Shown here: positions 16,884 to 25,802 of the stretch, piece by piece
How positions within the stretch are numbered: the first letter of the stretch is position 1
Layout of the letters: the number at the start of each line of letters is the position of its first letter
DNA from: Roseateles depolymerans
GTDB taxonomy: Bacteria; Pseudomonadota; Gammaproteobacteria; Burkholderiales; Burkholderiaceae_C
Direction of reading: 5' to 3'
Assembly: GCA_003241055.1 (NCBI GenBank)
Contig: QFOD01000001.1
Span: 422,783 to 486,782 of the forward strand
Length of the DNA stretch: 64,000 nucleotides
Notes under the pieces: generated by a model
Told to the model about the DNA's origin: nothing
The model's input: only the letters and a program-made list of their open reading frames with translations
Database searches by the model: none
Program-made: the position numbers and the translations under genes

Positions 16884-19358
16884 GTGCGGCCCACTCGCGC
16901 CCACCCCTTGGCGCCGGCGTCCGGCGCGCTGCTCGGCCTGGCCTGGCTGGCCGGGCTGGGCCTGTTGCACCAGTTCGAACGGCTGCCTGCGCAGACGGTG
17001 TTGGCCGGGCTGGCGCTGCTGGGCGCAGCGCTGCTCATGCTGGGCCCGTGGATGCGTCGCAAGGGGCGGGTCTTGCCCGCGCTGGCGCTGGGCGTTGCGG
17101 CCGTGGCGCTGCTGGCCTTGGCCCAGGGGGCCTGGCGGGCCCAGCTGCGGCTGGCGGACGAACTGGACCCCGCCTGGGAGCAGCGCGACCTGACGCTGAC
17201 CGGTCGTGTCGATTCCCTGCCGGTGGCCGTGGTGGGCGTTGGCGGCCAGCCGGGCTGGCGCTTCGAGTTCGCGGTGCAGGCGCTGTGGCCGGACCCGAGC
17301 GCCCCCGGGGCCCGGCCGCGCGTTCCATCGCGGTTGATGCTGGCGGCCTATGGCGGCGAGCCCGTCCGTGCCGGTGAACGCTGGCGGCTGGTGGTGCGGC
17401 TCAAGCGGCCCCATGGGCTCAGCAACCCCGGCGGGCTGGATGCCGAGCTCTGGCTGTTCGAACAGGGCTTGCGGGCGACCGGGGTGGTCCGGCCCCAGGG
17501 CGCGCAGCGGCTGGAGGCCGCATCGCCCTGGTCGCTGGACGGCGCGCGGCAGCGGCTGCGGCAGGCCATTTCGCAGCATGTGACCGACCCCACCGCGGCC
17601 GGGGTGCTGGCTGCGCTGAGTCTGGGCGACCAGAACGCCATTGCCTCGCAGGACTGGGCGCTGTTCCGAGACACCGGCGTGGCGCATCTGCTGAGCGTCA
17701 GCGGCTTGCATGTGACGCTGTTCGCCTGGCTGGCCGGCGGGCTGGCGGGGGCGCTGTGGCGGCGCATGCCCGCGCTGTGCCTGCGCTGCCCGGCGCCCTG
17801 GGTGGCCCGCTGGGCCGGTGCTGCCGCGGCGCTGGCCTATGCGCTGTTCTCGGGCTGGGGCGTGCCGGCCCAGCGCACGGTCTGGATGCTGGTGGCGCTG
17901 GCCGGGCTGTCACAGCTGGGCCTGCGATGGCCCTGGCCGCTGCAGATGCTGCTGGTGGCGGTGATCGTCACCGGGCTGGACCCCTGGGCGCTGCTGCAGC
18001 CCGGCTTCTGGCTGTCGTTCGGCGCGGTGGCGCTGCTGATGAGTGCGGGTGACGCCCAGGTCGTCGGTTGGCGGCAGCGCCTGATGGCGGGGCTGCGCAC
18101 TCAGCTGCTGGCCTGCCTCGGGCTGGCGCCGTTGAGCGTGCTCTGCTTCGGCCAGTGGTCGCTGGTAGGCCTGCTGGCCAACCTGGTGGCGATTCCGCTG
18201 GTGAGCTATGTGCTGATGCCCTTGGCGCTGCTGGGCGCGCTGTGGGCGCCCCTGTGGACGCTGGCCGCCCAGCTGGTGCAGGCGTTGCTGGCCTATCTGG
18301 GCTGGCTGGCAACCTGGCCCGGCGCCGTCTGGTGGCTGCCGGCCGCGCCGGCCTGGGCCGTGCCGCCGGCCCTGCTGGGCGCGGTGCTGGCCGTGCTGCG
18401 CCTGCCCTGGAGCCTGCGGCTGATGGCCGTGCCGCTGATGCTGCCCCTGCTGTGGCCCGTGGTGCCTCGCCCGCATGACGGTGAGTTCGAGCTGACGGCG
18501 CCTGACATCGGGCAGGGCAATGCGGTGCTGCTGCGCACCCGGGAACATGCACTGCTTTTCGACGCGGGGCCCACCTACGGGCCGGGTTCCGATGCCGGCG
18601 AGCGGGTGCTGCTGCCCATGCTGCGACGCCAGGGCGTGCGGCGCCTGGACGAGCTGATGCTCAGCCACCGGGACAGCGACCATGTCGGCGGTGCGGCAGC
18701 GCTGCTGCGCGCGCTGCCCGTCGGCCTGCTGCGCAGTTCGCTGGAGCCCGGCCACCCGCTGCGGGCTCTCGGAGCGCCAACGCTGCGCTGCGAGGCCGGC
18801 CAGCGCTGGGCCTGGGATGGCGTGACGCTGGAGGTGCTGCATCCCCGGCCTGCCGACTACGACGCCCGGCTGAAGCCCAACGACCTGTCCTGCGTGCTGC
18901 GCGTGCGTTCCGCCTCCGGTCGTACGGCCCTGTTGATGGGCGACCTGCAGGCCGGCCAGGAGCTGGCGCTGGTGGCGCGAACGGCCGACCTGCGGGCCGA
19001 CTGGCTGCTGGTGCCGCATCACGGCAGCAAGACCTCGTCCAGCCCGGCCCTGCTGGCGGCGGTCCGCCCGGAGCTTGCCCTGGTGCAGGCGGGTTATCGC
19101 AACCGCTTCGGCCATCCGGCCCTGCCGGTGCTGGCGCGCTACCGCGCTGCGAACATTGCGGTGATCGGCAGCCCGGCCTGCGGCCAGTGGCGCTGGGACA
19201 GCGCAATGCCTCTGGCGCAGGCGAGCTGCGAGCGGCAGGCCCGCCCGCGCTACTGGCAGGACCGGCTCGGTCCCTGGGAGCCTGGCGCGTCGAACTCAGC
19301 AGACATTGAAGACGCAGCCGGCGCCGAACCGGGGCCGCAGCCGGAGTGGTTGCCGTGA
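16884..19358 (+). CDS. comEC: DNA internalisation competence protein ComEC/Rec2
   Basis: 824 residues from GTG 16884; an in-frame GTG at 16815 would start only 14 bases from ridA and adds a basic, Pro-rich leader. GGGGAG precedes GTG 16884. Domains in order: DUF4131-type soluble region, the polytopic competence domain starting with LSLGDQNAI and HLLSVSGLHVTLFAWL, then a C-terminal metallo-beta-lactamase-like domain with LSHRDSDHVGGA and VPHHGSKTSS. It forms the inner-membrane channel for single-stranded DNA uptake; the nuclease-like domain may degrade the other strand. Natural competence is therefore possible, but no other com genes are in the window. Confidence 0.93.
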   Translation: MRPTRAHPLAPASGALLGLAWLAGLGLLHQFERLPAQTVLAGLALLGAALLMLGPWMRRKGRVLPALALGVAAVALLALAQGAWRAQLRLADELDPAWEQRDLTLTGRVDSLPVAVVGVGGQPGWRFEFAVQALWPDPSAPGARPRVPSRLMLAAYGGEPVRAGERWRLVVRLKRPHGLSNPGGLDAELWLFEQGLRATGVVRPQGAQRLEAASPWSLDGARQRLRQAISQHVTDPTAAGVLAALSLGDQNAIASQDWALFRDTGVAHLLSVSGLHVTLFAWLAGGLAGALWRRMPALCLRCPAPWVARWAGAAAALAYALFSGWGVPAQRTVWMLVALAGLSQLGLRWPWPLQMLLVAVIVTGLDPWALLQPGFWLSFGAVALLMSAGDAQVVGWRQRLMAGLRTQLLACLGLAPLSVLCFGQWSLVGLLANLVAIPLVSYVLMPLALLGALWAPLWTLAAQLVQALLAYLGWLATWPGAVWWLPAAPAWAVPPALLGAVLAVLRLPWSLRLMAVPLMLPLLWPVVPRPHDGEFELTAPDIGQGNAVLLRTREHALLFDAGPTYGPGSDAGERVLLPMLRRQGVRRLDELMLSHRDSDHVGGAAALLRALPVGLLRSSLEPGHPLRALGAPTLRCEAGQRWAWDGVTLEVLHPRPADYDARLKPNDLSCVLRVRSASGRTALLMGDLQAGQELALVARTADLRADWLLVPHHGSKTSSSPALLAAVRPELALVQAGYRNRFGHPALPVLARYRAANIAVIGSPACGQWRWDSAMPLAQASCERQARPRYWQDRLGPWEPGASNSADIEDAAGAEPGPQPEWLP

Positions 19359-19379
19359 TCGCCAGCGCCAGGGCAGGTG

Positions 19380-20135
19380 TCAGCGCCTGACGCGTCGTTG
19401 GCGCAGCGCCAGTGCGCCCAGGCCGAGCGCCTGCAGCAGCCATGTGGCCGGCTCCGGGACGGCACTGACGCTGAGGTTGTCCACCATCACGTCGAAGCTG
19501 ATGGCGGTGTAGCCCCAGCCGGGCTTCATCGTCGTGAAGGCGATCTGGTCGACGCCCTTCAGGATGTCGGCGAAGCTCACGCCATCGGGCAGCACGGGCT
19601 CGCCGGTCGTGGGGTCAGAGGCGCCATTGCCGAGCCAGCCGGCTGGCAGCGTGGCGGACAGCGGGTTGTCTATGGTGGTGCCGAGATGCTGCCAGCCCTG
19701 GCCGACGGTCAGCGGCCCGAGGTTGATCCAGACCGAGGCGAAGGGCATGTCGGCCGTGGCACGGTCGTAGTCGCGCAGTTCGAGGATCAGGTCACGCTGC
19801 GGGGGCGCTTCCGGGAAGTCCCCGCCGGCGCTCATGCTCAGCACATTGATGTCGATGCCGAAGCTGATCGCGCCCGATTGGCTGAAGTCGCCGATGAAGG
19901 CCGGGTTGCTGCTGTTCACGAAGGTGATGGCGTAGGTGGTGAACTGCGTGCGGTAGACCGGATCGCCCAGGCTGGTGTCGATGTTGGAGTTGATGCCGTC
20001 CCAGTGGCCTTCCCAGCCCTGGGTGCCGGTGGAGAAATCGACGATGGCGTTGTGCCCTTCGGCATGGGCGGGTGCCACGCTGAGGAATGCGAGAGGGAGA
20101 GCGAGCAGGGCGGCGAGGGCTTGATGGCGATGCAT
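19380..20135 (-). CDS. PEP-CTERM sorting domain protein (carbohydrate-binding-like body)
   Basis: 251 residues with a signal peptide (LLALPLAFLSVAPAHAE). The body (FSTGTQGWEGHWDGINS, ISFDVMVDNLSVSAVPEP) looks like the jelly-roll 'laminin-B/choice-of-anchor' type of domain common in exosortase substrates. The sorting signal is VPEPATWLLQALGLGALAL with a final basic RQRRVRR. It is divergent from the next PEP-CTERM gene across a 505-base gap, so the two may share control. Confidence 0.85.
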   Translation of the reverse strand: MHRHQALAALLALPLAFLSVAPAHAEGHNAIVDFSTGTQGWEGHWDGINSNIDTSLGDPVYRTQFTTYAITFVNSSNPAFIGDFSQSGAISFGIDINVLSMSAGGDFPEAPPQRDLILELRDYDRATADMPFASVWINLGPLTVGQGWQHLGTTIDNPLSATLPAGWLGNGASDPTTGEPVLPDGVSFADILKGVDQIAFTTMKPGWGYTAISFDVMVDNLSVSAVPEPATWLLQALGLGALALRQRRVRR

Positions 20136-20470
20136 GGTGATGGAAGGTTTGGGCGGCGCCCGAGCGAATCGATCGCCGGCATGCTGGCGCAAGCCGATCC
20201 ATCAATCCTGATGAAAAGATGATGAGTCGCCCCCCGGGGTCAGGTATTGCTAACTTGCCGGCGATACGGGATTCGAGCGTGCGCGGTTAGCCCGGCCTGC
20301 GCGGCTTGACCATAGGTCTTTGGGCGTATGACGCAGGCGAGCCACGCCGGCGCCGGCGGCTGCCATGGCGTGTTCATGACGCAGAAAGCCTCGACCAAGC
20401 CCTGATTTGGCAGCGTCGTGCCAGCCGAAATGGGGGATGTCCCCTAGCTCGGCCGGGCCGGAGCAGGGCA

Positions 20471-20485
20471 GTCACGCCTCGTGAC
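20471..20485. promoter_or_regulatory. Inverted repeat GTCACG-CCT-CGTGAC
   Basis: Perfect 6-bp arms around a 3-base spacer, 156 bases before the start of the downstream PEP-CTERM gene. It could be an operator for a dimeric regulator, which I cannot identify. Confidence 0.35.
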
Positions 20486-20586
20486 AACTTGTATAGACGA
20501 GCTTATGGATTGCCCGGGGTGCTAGGCCGGCGACCTGTCGAAAAACATGCGGGTTCGTTCCGGCCCTGTGGCCGGTGTTGACCGCC

Positions 20587-20623
20587 GATCGCCACGATGC
20601 GCCTGCGGGCGCCGACGGCGATC
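20587..20623 (+). promoter_or_regulatory. Leader hairpin before the PEP-CTERM gene at 20641
   Basis: Arms GATCGCC and GGCGATC enclose a 23-base GC-rich loop with a further GGGCGCC segment. The stem ends 7 bases before the AAGGA ribosome-binding site, so it could affect translation. It matches no riboswitch class I know. Confidence 0.3.
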
Positions 20624-20640
20624 CTCTTCAAGGAATCGTG

Positions 20641-21438
20641 ATGAACAAGCTTCTCTTGGGCCGCCTTGGCCTGCTGTTGGCCGGCAGCGCCCTGCTGGGC
20701 ATGGCGCACGCGCAGTCGGTGCCGGGGCAGGGTGACTGGACCACCACGCTCCAGGCGCGGGATCTGGACGGCAATCTGGCCAATGGCGCGGAGGCCTACT
20801 ACGACACCGTGCTCAACATCACCTGGATGGCGAACGCGAACCTCGGCGTGGGCTCGGTGTATGACACCGATGAAGACCAGCCGGGCGGCCTGTCCTGGTA
20901 CGACGCGAAGACGCTGGTGGCCTCGCTGACCGATGGTGGCGTCAGCGGTTGGCGGCTGCCCAAGGCCTCGCCGGTGAATGGCGAGTACTGGCAGTACTAC
21001 GACCCGAACGACTACTGGACCGGCCAGCGCGACCAGGGCTACAACATCATCAGCCCCAACAGCGAGCTGGCCCACATGTTCCATGTGACGCTGGGCAACA
21101 AGAGCATCCTGGACACGACAGGTGCCGACCAGGAGGGCTTCGGCGTCAGCAACATGGGGCCGTTCAGCGGGCTGTCGTCCGCCAATGCCTACTGGTTCGG
21201 CACCACCTTCGACCAGTTCGCCGGCGACCCGCGCTATCCGCAGGACCGGGCCTGGCTGTTCTACCCGGCGTTCGGCTCGCAGGGCTTCGCACGCATGAGC
21301 AACCACCTGCAGGTCTGGGCGGTGCACGACGGCGACGTGGGCACGGCCATCACGGCCGTGCCCGAGCCCTCCAGCTACGGGCTGATGCTGGCGGGGCTGC
21401 TGGGCGTGATGGCCATGGTGCGTCGCCGCCAGGCCTGA
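20641..21438 (+). CDS. PEP-CTERM protein with DUF1566/Lcl-like body
   Basis: 265 residues with signal peptide LLLAGSALLGMAHAQS. The body contains the repeated Lcl/DUF1566 pattern: ARDLDGN, VLNITWMANANLG, LSWYDAKTLVASL, GVSGWRLPKASP and AYWFGT. The sorting signal is VPEPSSYGLMLAGLLGVMAMVRRR at the very end. AAGGA precedes ATG 20641. It is likely exported to the cell surface by the exosortase pathway; its role is unknown. Confidence 0.87.
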   Translation: MNKLLLGRLGLLLAGSALLGMAHAQSVPGQGDWTTTLQARDLDGNLANGAEAYYDTVLNITWMANANLGVGSVYDTDEDQPGGLSWYDAKTLVASLTDGGVSGWRLPKASPVNGEYWQYYDPNDYWTGQRDQGYNIISPNSELAHMFHVTLGNKSILDTTGADQEGFGVSNMGPFSGLSSANAYWFGTTFDQFAGDPRYPQDRAWLFYPAFGSQGFARMSNHLQVWAVHDGDVGTAITAVPEPSSYGLMLAGLLGVMAMVRRRQA

Positions 21439-21459
21439 GCCGCGCCCGCCGCGTCCGCC

Positions 21460-22653
21460 TCAGCCGGCGCGCAGCACCTCATCGACGGGACTGGCCTCGG
21501 CGTAGAGCCAGCCCTGGGCCAGCTCGATGGGCCAGCGTGACAGCACGTCGCGCTGGCCGGTCGTCTCGACCCCCTCGGCCAGCACGCGGCTGCCCAGCTC
21601 GCGCAGCCGCTGCACGGTGTCCGCGATGGCCTGCAGCACCGGGCTGTCCGGTGCGGCCTGCCGCACGACGGTGATGCAGAGCTTGACGATCTCGGGGCGC
21701 AGCTGCCGCACCGTTTCGAGATCCGCAAAGCCGCAGCCGGTGTCGTCCAGCACCAGGCTGTGACCCTGGGCACGCAGCCTCTCCACGGCGGGCCGCAGGG
21801 CGTCCAGCTGGTCCAGCGGCATGTGCTCGGTCAGCTCGATCTTCACGTCGCTGCGGCCGGCGAGTGGCAGCTCGCCCAGGGCCAGGTGCAGGGCCTCGGG
21901 GCCGAGGTTGAGTGTCAGGAAGCGGCCGCTGCGCAGCCGCCCGGCGGTGCGCTCCAGTGCCAGCCGGGCGGTCAGCAGCTCCAGCTCGGTGGCGCGCCCG
22001 GCCGCCCGGGCGGCGCCGAACAGCCGATCGGGGCGTTCCAGCGCGGAGCCGGCGGGCCCGCGCGTCAGCGCCTCGTAGCCCAGCAGCTCGCCGGTGCCCA
22101 GCCGCACGATGGGCTGCAACAAGGTGCGCAGCGAGCGCCCGTTCAGCAGCGGGGTGAGCAGCTGCGCGTCCGTCACGCTGGCGCCGGGGGCCTGCCAGGC
22201 CAGCTCGGGCAGGCGGCCGAGCCGGTCCTGCAGCCAGTCGGCCTGCCCGGCGGCGTCGGCCTGCGCCAGCGAGACGGGCAGGGGCAGCACCTGCACGGCG
22301 CTGCGCAGCCGCTGGGCCGAGCCGCTGCCGAAGATGCGTAGCAGCAGGGCGTCGGTGAGCGTGCGGGCGGCTTCGGCCAGGGCCTGCCAGGTTTCCTGCG
22401 CGTCGCGCGGCAGGCCGTCGGCGCGGGGCCGGAAGCTCATCGCCCAGCGGCCGGGCCATCGCAGCACCTGCAGCGCGTCGTGTCGCGCCAGCAGGTGGCT
22501 GCCGATATCGCTCAGCCCCTGCTGCAATTCCTCCAGCGCACGGCCCAGCGTGGCGGGGCCGAAGATCGCGTCCAGCGCCGGCAGATCATGCAGCGCCACC
22601 GCGAGCATCGCCGCCGTGCCCGCGGGCGCGGCATCCTCAGACATCGTGGCCAT
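21460..22653 (-). CDS. EAL domain c-di-GMP phosphodiesterase
   Basis: 397 residues. The N-terminal 170 residues are helical with no GGDEF motif. The C-terminal EAL domain keeps the expected catalytic set by reading: GYEALTRG, the Asn of LTLNLGPE, the Glu of KIELTEHM, the Asp pair of LVLDDTGCGFADLE, the Lys of EIVKLCI, EGVET and the Gln of LAQGWLY. Loop residues differ (DDFG becomes DDTG; the Asp after the Lys is Cys). It probably degrades c-di-GMP. It starts 2 bases after the stop of the chemoreceptor gene, so they are one unit. Confidence 0.87.
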   Translation of the reverse strand: MATMSEDAAPAGTAAMLAVALHDLPALDAIFGPATLGRALEELQQGLSDIGSHLLARHDALQVLRWPGRWAMSFRPRADGLPRDAQETWQALAEAARTLTDALLLRIFGSGSAQRLRSAVQVLPLPVSLAQADAAGQADWLQDRLGRLPELAWQAPGASVTDAQLLTPLLNGRSLRTLLQPIVRLGTGELLGYEALTRGPAGSALERPDRLFGAARAAGRATELELLTARLALERTAGRLRSGRFLTLNLGPEALHLALGELPLAGRSDVKIELTEHMPLDQLDALRPAVERLRAQGHSLVLDDTGCGFADLETVRQLRPEIVKLCITVVRQAAPDSPVLQAIADTVQRLRELGSRVLAEGVETTGQRDVLSRWPIELAQGWLYAEASPVDEVLRAG

Positions 22654-22655
22654 GC

Positions 22656-24269
22656 TCAGGCCGGGAGCATGGCCGGCTGGCGGCCGTGGGCGGCGGGCGA
22701 CGAGGCTGCCAGCTGGAACATGCTGACCAGCTGGGCCAGCCGCGCGGCGTCGTCCCGGAGTTCGTCGGCAGCCGAGGAGCTCTGCTCGACGAGTGCAGCG
22801 TTCTGCTGCGTTGCATCGTCCAGCTGCGACATCGCGGCGTTCACCTGCGTGATGCCGGTCGTCTGGCTGAGCGTGGCATCACGGATCTCGGTGATCAGCG
22901 CCGCCACGCTCTGCACCTGGGCAACGATGTCCGTCATGGACGAGCCGGCCTGATGCACCAGTCGCGAGCCGTCCTCGATGCGCTGCACGCTGCTGTCGAT
23001 CAGACCCTTGATCTCGCTGGCCGCCGTCGCGCTGCGCTGGGCCAGCATGCGCACCTCGCTGGCCACGACGGCAAAGCCGCGCCCCTGCTCGCCGGCGCGC
23101 GCCGCCTCCACGGCTGCGTTCAGCGCCAGCAGGTTGGTCTGGAAGGCGATGCTGTCGATCAGGCCGATGATGTCGGCGATGCGCCGCGAGCTGGTGGAGA
23201 TCTGGTCCATGTTGCTCACGACCCGGCCCACCACCTCGCCACCCTGGCGGGCGGCCACGCTGGCGGACTCGGCGAGCTGGGCCGCCTGCCGGGCCGCCTC
23301 AGCATTGCCCTGCACGATGTCGGTCATCTGCTGCATCGACGCCGTGGTCTGCTGCAAGCTGCTGGCCTGGGCCTCGGTCCGGCGCAGCAGGCCGGCATTG
23401 CCTTCCGCGATGCCGTGCGAGCCGCTGGCAATGCCCTCCGAGGTATTGCGCACCTGGCCCACGACCTGGGCGAGGCTGTCGCGCATGGCGGCCAGCGACG
23501 CGGCCACGCTGCCCTGCGGGGCCTGGCGATCGAGTTTCGCCGTGCGCAGGTCACCCTGGGCCACATGGCTGGCTGCGTCGGCCAGTTGCTGGGGTTCCGC
23601 ACCCAGCTGCTGCAGCAGGCTGCGCGTGACGCGCCAGGCGGCCAGCGCGCTGACCGCGGCGGCGGCCAGCAGGGCTGCCAGCATCACGCCGACGAATCCG
23701 GCCGCCTGCCGGCGGGCGATGCCCTCGCCGGCGCGCAGACGGCCCTCCTCGAAATCGATCAGGCGATTGATCGTGGCCAGCCACTCCACGTACTGGGGCT
23801 TGGCCTGCTCCCACAGCAGTTTGCGGGCGCCATCGGCGTCATTGGCGCTGCCGGCCTGTTCGATCAGCTGGCGCGTCGTGCCCATGGCGCGCGCCTCGGC
23901 GGCGCGGATGGCGGCATACATCTGGCCGAGCTCGGGGCTGGCTTCGGGCGCATGGACCATGCGCTCCAGCGGGGCGTCCGACTCGGCATAGAAGCGCGCC
24001 AGCGCCTCGATGCGCTCGACCTCGCGCTGACGGTCCTGCGCGTTGCCGGCCAGCACCAGGTCGCGCACCGCGATGGCCCGGTCATGCGCCGAGCCGCGGA
24101 AGTTGATCGCGTAGCGCTGGATGGGGGCGTGACGATTGCCGTTGGCGTCCAGCGCGGCATCGATGGTGCGCACATTGAACACCGCCAGGCCCGTCACGGC
24201 CGTCAGGATCAGCAACAGCAGGCCGAATCCGGCATATAGGCGCTTGGCCACCGACATACTCGAGAGCAT
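22656..24269 (-). CDS. Methyl-accepting chemotaxis protein
   Basis: 537 residues. TM1 at about 8-33, a periplasmic four-helix-bundle sensor of about 150 residues (Tar/4HB type), TM2 at about 190-212, a HAMP segment, then a long cytoplasmic coiled coil. The signalling tip is IIGLIDSIAFQTNLLALNAA-VEAARAGEQGRGFAVVASEVR, where CheA/CheW bind. It reports an unknown ligand to the chemotaxis system. Expression likely starts in the AT-rich region upstream. The EAL gene follows directly. Confidence 0.93.
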   Translation of the reverse strand: MLSSMSVAKRLYAGFGLLLLILTAVTGLAVFNVRTIDAALDANGNRHAPIQRYAINFRGSAHDRAIAVRDLVLAGNAQDRQREVERIEALARFYAESDAPLERMVHAPEASPELGQMYAAIRAAEARAMGTTRQLIEQAGSANDADGARKLLWEQAKPQYVEWLATINRLIDFEEGRLRAGEGIARRQAAGFVGVMLAALLAAAAVSALAAWRVTRSLLQQLGAEPQQLADAASHVAQGDLRTAKLDRQAPQGSVAASLAAMRDSLAQVVGQVRNTSEGIASGSHGIAEGNAGLLRRTEAQASSLQQTTASMQQMTDIVQGNAEAARQAAQLAESASVAARQGGEVVGRVVSNMDQISTSSRRIADIIGLIDSIAFQTNLLALNAAVEAARAGEQGRGFAVVASEVRMLAQRSATAASEIKGLIDSSVQRIEDGSRLVHQAGSSMTDIVAQVQSVAALITEIRDATLSQTTGITQVNAAMSQLDDATQQNAALVEQSSSAADELRDDAARLAQLVSMFQLAASSPAAHGRQPAMLPA

Positions 24270-24707
24270 CTGGTCCTCATTCCCAACGAAGTAGATGCCG
24301 CCATTGTGGGGAGAGGCCCGGTCGGGTGGGTTTTATTCTGCCAATGTCATTGATTGGGTGGGTTTATTTATGGCTGATCAATAGGGGTGACTTTTGATTT
24401 ATTCCGGCGCTGCCAATGGTTTTGTATTGGTTCTCGTGAATTTATTCACGTCAATGCCGGGGCGCTATTGAACCTTGTCTTGTCGTTTGGCGGCCAGCCC
24501 GCGGCTTGCTGAATTCCGTACCGAACGCCGCGAGATTAAAGGCCTGGGGTGCCGGAAGTATTCATTGAAGTGACTGAAGTTACTGCGGCGGCGTCGAGTA
24601 TGCGGTATTTCACGCCGTACCGGGTTTGCATGCGATGTCGCAGGATGATTTATCCCGGCTGGCCTATCTGCGCTCGCTTCGCGTCGGGTGTGCTGCGCAG
24701 GGCGGCT
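24270..24707. other. 438-base AT-rich intergenic region upstream of the chemoreceptor
   Basis: No supportable gene. It is clearly richer in A+T than its surroundings. It contains a direct repeat GGGTGGGTTT(T)ATT at 24324-24337 and 24356-24368 (32-base period). It also has a palindrome CGTGAAT-TT-ATTCACG at 24435-24450 and CCAAT...ATTGG at 24413-24430. The region likely holds the chemoreceptor promoter and regulator sites, since the mltB gene on the other side ends here. Confidence 0.6.
24435..24450. promoter_or_regulatory. 16-bp palindrome CGTGAAT-TT-ATTCACG
   Basis: Perfect 7-bp arms around TT, about 165 bases upstream of the chemoreceptor start. Possible operator or small terminator-like hairpin; no partner identified. 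Confidence 0.4.
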
Positions 24708-25802
24708 TCAGCCGGCGCTGTTGGCGGCCTGCCAGGCGCGGCGAACGGCGGAGCCCAGTTCGATGACGCTCATCGCGTAGTAGCTTGACCAGTTGTAGCG
24801 CGTCAGCGCATAGAAGTTGGCGGTGCCGGCGTAGTACTGGGGCGCCGCGGCGCCGTTCTGCAATTCGATCAGCGCCAGCAGGCCCTGATGCTCCTGGCCG
24901 GCCTCGGAGAGCCGTGCGCCGGCGTCGGCGAACTGGGCCGGCGTGAGGCTGGGCAGGATGTCGTTGGCCAGCAGCCGCGCGCGCTGGGCCGTGTCCACCG
25001 GCACGGCCACCGTGTAGTGCGTCAGCATGCCGGGCTGCCAGCCGTGCTGAACCAGGAAGTTGGCCACCGAGCCGATGGCATCGGCGGCACTGGTGCGCAG
25101 GTCGATATGACCATCGCCGTCGAAGTCCACCGCATGACGGCGCCAGCTGCCGGGCATGAACTGCGGCAGGCCGAGGGCGCCGGCATAGCTGCCGCGCACG
25201 TCCGTCGGGTCCAGGCCTTGCTCGCGGCACAGGCGCAGGAAGTCGGCCAGCTCGGCACGGAAGAAGGCCTGGCGCTCGGCGGCGCGAGGATGCTGGCTGG
25301 GGAAGTCGAAGGCCAGCGTGGCCAGCGCGTCCAGCACCTTGAAGCCGCCGGTCACGCGGCCATAGAAGGTTTCCACGCCGATGATGCCCACGATGATCTC
25401 GGGCGGCACGCCATAGCGTGATTCGGCCCGGGCCAGCGTGGCCGCGTTGTCGCGCCAGAACGCAGCGCCTGCAGCGATTCGCTTCGGCTCGATGAAGCGC
25501 TCACGATAGGCGGCCCAGTTCTTGGTGGCACCGGTGGCGGGCGGCAGGATCAGCTGCTTGACGCGGGGCAGGTCTTGCGCCGCCGTCAGCTGGGTCGACA
25601 GCGCCTCCACGTCCCAGCCCTCGGCCTGCGCCAGTTCGCGGGCGAACACGAGCAGTTCGGGGCGTGGGCCCAGGGGTTGGGCGGCGGGGGCCGCGGGCGA
25701 TGGTGGCTTGCGGTGGTGGGCTTTGGGCGCAGCAGGCCAGGCAGCCGTGCTGAGGGCCATGATCAGGACGGCTGCCCCGACGGCCGGAGAGATGAGGGTC
25801 AT
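24708..25802 (-). CDS. mltB: Lytic murein transglycosylase B
   Basis: 364 residues. The signal-like N-terminus (VGAAVLIMALSTAAWPAA) has no lipobox Cys, so it is periplasmic-soluble or membrane-anchored by the leader. A basic/Pro-rich linker is followed by the SLT fold. The catalytic Glu is in IVGIIGVETFYGRVTGG, and the family signatures YAGALGLPQFMPGSWRRHAVDFDGDG and NFYALTRYNWSSYYAMSV are present. It cleaves peptidoglycan to 1,6-anhydromuropeptides. Its ATG overlaps the stop of the upstream ankyrin-like gene (25799-25802), so it is translationally coupled to it. Confidence 0.92.
   Translation of the reverse strand: MTLISPAVGAAVLIMALSTAAWPAAPKAHHRKPPSPAAPAAQPLGPRPELLVFARELAQAEGWDVEALSTQLTAAQDLPRVKQLILPPATGATKNWAAYRERFIEPKRIAAGAAFWRDNAATLARAESRYGVPPEIIVGIIGVETFYGRVTGGFKVLDALATLAFDFPSQHPRAAERQAFFRAELADFLRLCREQGLDPTDVRGSYAGALGLPQFMPGSWRRHAVDFDGDGHIDLRTSAADAIGSVANFLVQHGWQPGMLTHYTVAVPVDTAQRARLLANDILPSLTPAQFADAGARLSEAGQEHQGLLALIELQNGAAAPQYYAGTANFYALTRYNWSSYYAMSVIELGSAVRRAWQAANSAG

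Larger units (their letters stand above)
20136..20640. other. 505-base divergent intergenic region between two PEP-CTERM genes
   Basis: I see no gene here. It holds an inverted repeat (20471-20485), a hairpin just before the downstream ribosome-binding site (20587-20623), and a degenerate copy of the 15-mer repeat near 20237. I found no convincing -24/-12 or -35/-10 promoter. Confidence 0.6.

Noticed and set aside
20391..20440. Sigma-54-like TGGCA...TGCC near 20410 upstream of the PEP-CTERM gene
   Set aside because: Spacing between GG and GC is nine bases instead of ten and the -12 element is poor.
21460..22653. EAL domain as an inactive, degenerate domain
   Set aside because: On reading, all eight catalytic positions expected from studied EAL enzymes appear to be present. 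Only neighbouring loop residues differ.
24300..24420. FliA-type flagellar promoter upstream of the chemoreceptor
   Set aside because: TAAA and GCCATAAA-like words are present on the reverse strand but the spacing is wrong.
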